From positions 48,654-112,653 of the forward strand of contig WEDG01012179.1 of NCBI GenBank assembly GCA_017591395.1: a DNA stretch of 64,000 nt, written 5' to 3'. Position 1 is the first letter of the stretch, and the number at the start of each line of letters is the position of its first letter. The position numbers were made by a program, and so were the translations under genes. The notes below the pieces were generated by a model that saw nothing but the letters and a program-made list of their open reading frames with translations, did no database searches and had not been told where the DNA came from. Of this stretch, positions 62,580-64,000 are shown one piece after another. This DNA is from Schistocephalus solidus. Lineage: Eukaryota > Platyhelminthes > Cestoda > Diphyllobothriidea > Diphyllobothriidae.

Positions 62580-64000
62580 ATGTGGCAGTTCGACCGTCGA
62601 TTTCGACGAGGTCCACCGTATGCTCAACACCAGGTGGTGCAGGGACGGTGACTTGCGCGTGAATTAGTTTTGAGTGATAGTAGCCTTGCGCTGCAGTTAC
62701 CGCACTCTCTCCTCCTCCCCCACCTGAGCCCGGTGTCAAGACAGGGTCAAGAAGACCGGAGATGGGAGAGGGCGTAGGTGGCTGGCGCGGCCGGAGCCGC
62801 CCCTGGGCGTGCCACCACACCTGGCTCGGATCCCACGGACTGGGAGTGCCATAAAGGCCAAATTAAGAAGGAGCCATTGCAGCCTGACTCTCAGTCCGCC
62901 AGTCAGCCACTCCACACAAAACACACATTGGGCTGACCACGCGGTCCGAGTTATCCCGTCAGTTGGAAACCTTCCAAGCCACGGCTTTTAGCGCACCGTG
63001 ATAGTTTCAAGTGCGTCAGATTGTTTATAGTGAGGAACATGCGCTGAGCTGTCGACCTCACTCTCTCCCCAACCCCCACCAACAGACACTGTCTGAGCCG
63101 GTCAGTTGCCTGATGTGGGAGTGGGCGCATTGGCTGACGGATCGGCGTACCCGTCTTCGCGCGCCACAGCACGACCTGGCCCCCATAACGCACACACCAG
63201 GATTCACAAACTCAGGGGATATGCAGCAGCCATCGCCGTCTGACTCCCAGACCACTGGTCAGCCACTCAGGCAGTTCGACCGTCGATTTCGACGAGGTCC
63301 ACCGTATGCTCCACACCAGGTGGTGCAGGGATAGTGACTTGCGCGTGAATTAGTTTTAAGTGATAGTAGCCTTGCGCTGCAGCTACCGCACTCTCTCCTC
63401 CTCCCCCACCTGAGTCCGGTGTCAAGACAGAGTCAAGAAGACCGGAGATGGGAGAGGGCGCAGGTGGCTGGCGCGGCCTAAGCCGCCCCTGGGCGTGCCA
63501 CCACACCTGGCTCGGATCCCACGGAGTGGGAGTGCCATAAAGGCAACATTAAGAAGGAGCCATTGCAACCTGACTCTCAGTCCGCCAGTCAGCCACTCCA
63601 CACAAAACACACATTGGGCTGACCACGCGGTCCGAGTTATCCCGTCAGTTGGAAACCTTCCAAGCCACGGCTTTTAGCGCACCGTGATAGTTTCAAGCGC
63701 GTCAGATTGTTTATAGTGAGGAAAAATACGCTGAGCTCTTGACTCACTTTCCCCCACCCCCACAATCAGACCACTGTCCGACAGTTCGACCGTCGCGAAT
63801 CGATAATCTCACCGTATGCTCCATGGGAAAATGGAGCAGGGACGGTGACTTGCGTGATTTAGTTTAAAGTGATAGTAGACTTGCCGCATCTACCGCACTC
63901 TCTCCTCCTCCCACGGCCCGGTGTCAAGACAGAGTCAAGAAGACCAGGCGGGAGAGGACAGGTGGAGCTGGCGCGGCCCGGGTCCCCTAAGTCCCTAGCC
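62580..64000 (+). repeat. Tandem array of the ~0.69 kb GC-rich repeat at the right window edge
   Basis: Unit 1 runs about 62587-63273 (687 bp). Unit 2 runs 63274 to about 63782 (509 bp, lacking the last quarter). Unit 3 begins at about 63783 and is cut by the window edge. Units 1 and 2 are almost identical over their shared part (start 'gttcgaccgtcgatttcgacgaggtccaccgtatgct'). Unit 3 is more diverged, with several deletions. Open frames on both strands recur in each unit but shift between copies, so I do not regard them as genes. Confidence 0.9.

Noticed and set aside
62578..63677. Recurrent open frames in the 0.69 kb repeat, one with a Gly/Ser-rich run
   Set aside because: Present because of base composition; not conserved in frame in the older copies.

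Overview
This is animal genomic DNA, most likely from a diphyllobothriidean tapeworm (the Schistocephalus / Spirometra / Dibothriocephalus group) and certainly a spliced, repeat-rich eukaryote. The main evidence is one long gene on the + strand, split into short GT-AG exons. The group assignment rests on repeats lodged in its introns: an RTE-type LINE whose reading frame ends in C2H2 zinc fingers, which I associate with these worms, plus Penelope-like and CR1-like elements. Species cannot be fixed from the window.

The only host gene I can support is an axonemal dynein heavy chain of the single-headed inner-arm class (DNAH7/3/12 type). I recognise 21 exons between 1867 and 62010, about 2,158 codons, roughly half of a ~4,000-residue protein. 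In order they encode the end of the linker/N2 region, AAA1 (3670-9083), AAA2 (14668-15764), AAA3 (17837-28756), AAA4 (30313-38310), the outgoing stalk coil (40390-40816), the microtubule-binding tip (42570-42980), the returning stalk coil (44147-44358), AAA5 (44932-48804) and the start of AAA6 (49204-62010). The 5' and 3' ends of the gene lie outside the window. All 20 junctions keep phase. Exon 17 has a one-base frameshift in an A run, and intron 14 is of the GC-AG type.

The introns hold most of the sequence and most of the repeats. Introns 5 and 7 hold two tandem arrays of a ~301-305 bp tRNA-derived SINE-like unit, both containing an orientation switch and both bounded by (TA)n. Intron 7 also holds a degenerate Tc1-like transposon. 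Intron 8 (21227-28278) holds a Penelope-like fragment, a decayed zinc-finger RTE LINE (23775-27470, minus) and a ~155 bp inverted-repeat element with a telomere-like core. Intron 13 holds an antisense CR1-like LINE (34470-37330). Intron 14 holds a second DDE transposon relic. Intron 20 (12.5 kb) holds a Penelope-like element on each strand, a second zinc-finger LINE fragment and the second telomere-like element. An unclassified GC-rich repeat with a ~0.69 kb unit occurs at seven places and becomes a tandem array at the right edge (62580-64000).

There are no prokaryotic features, no rRNA genes, no convincing functional tRNA gene and no CRISPR array. Stretches marked as featureless are intronic sequence in which I recognise nothing.
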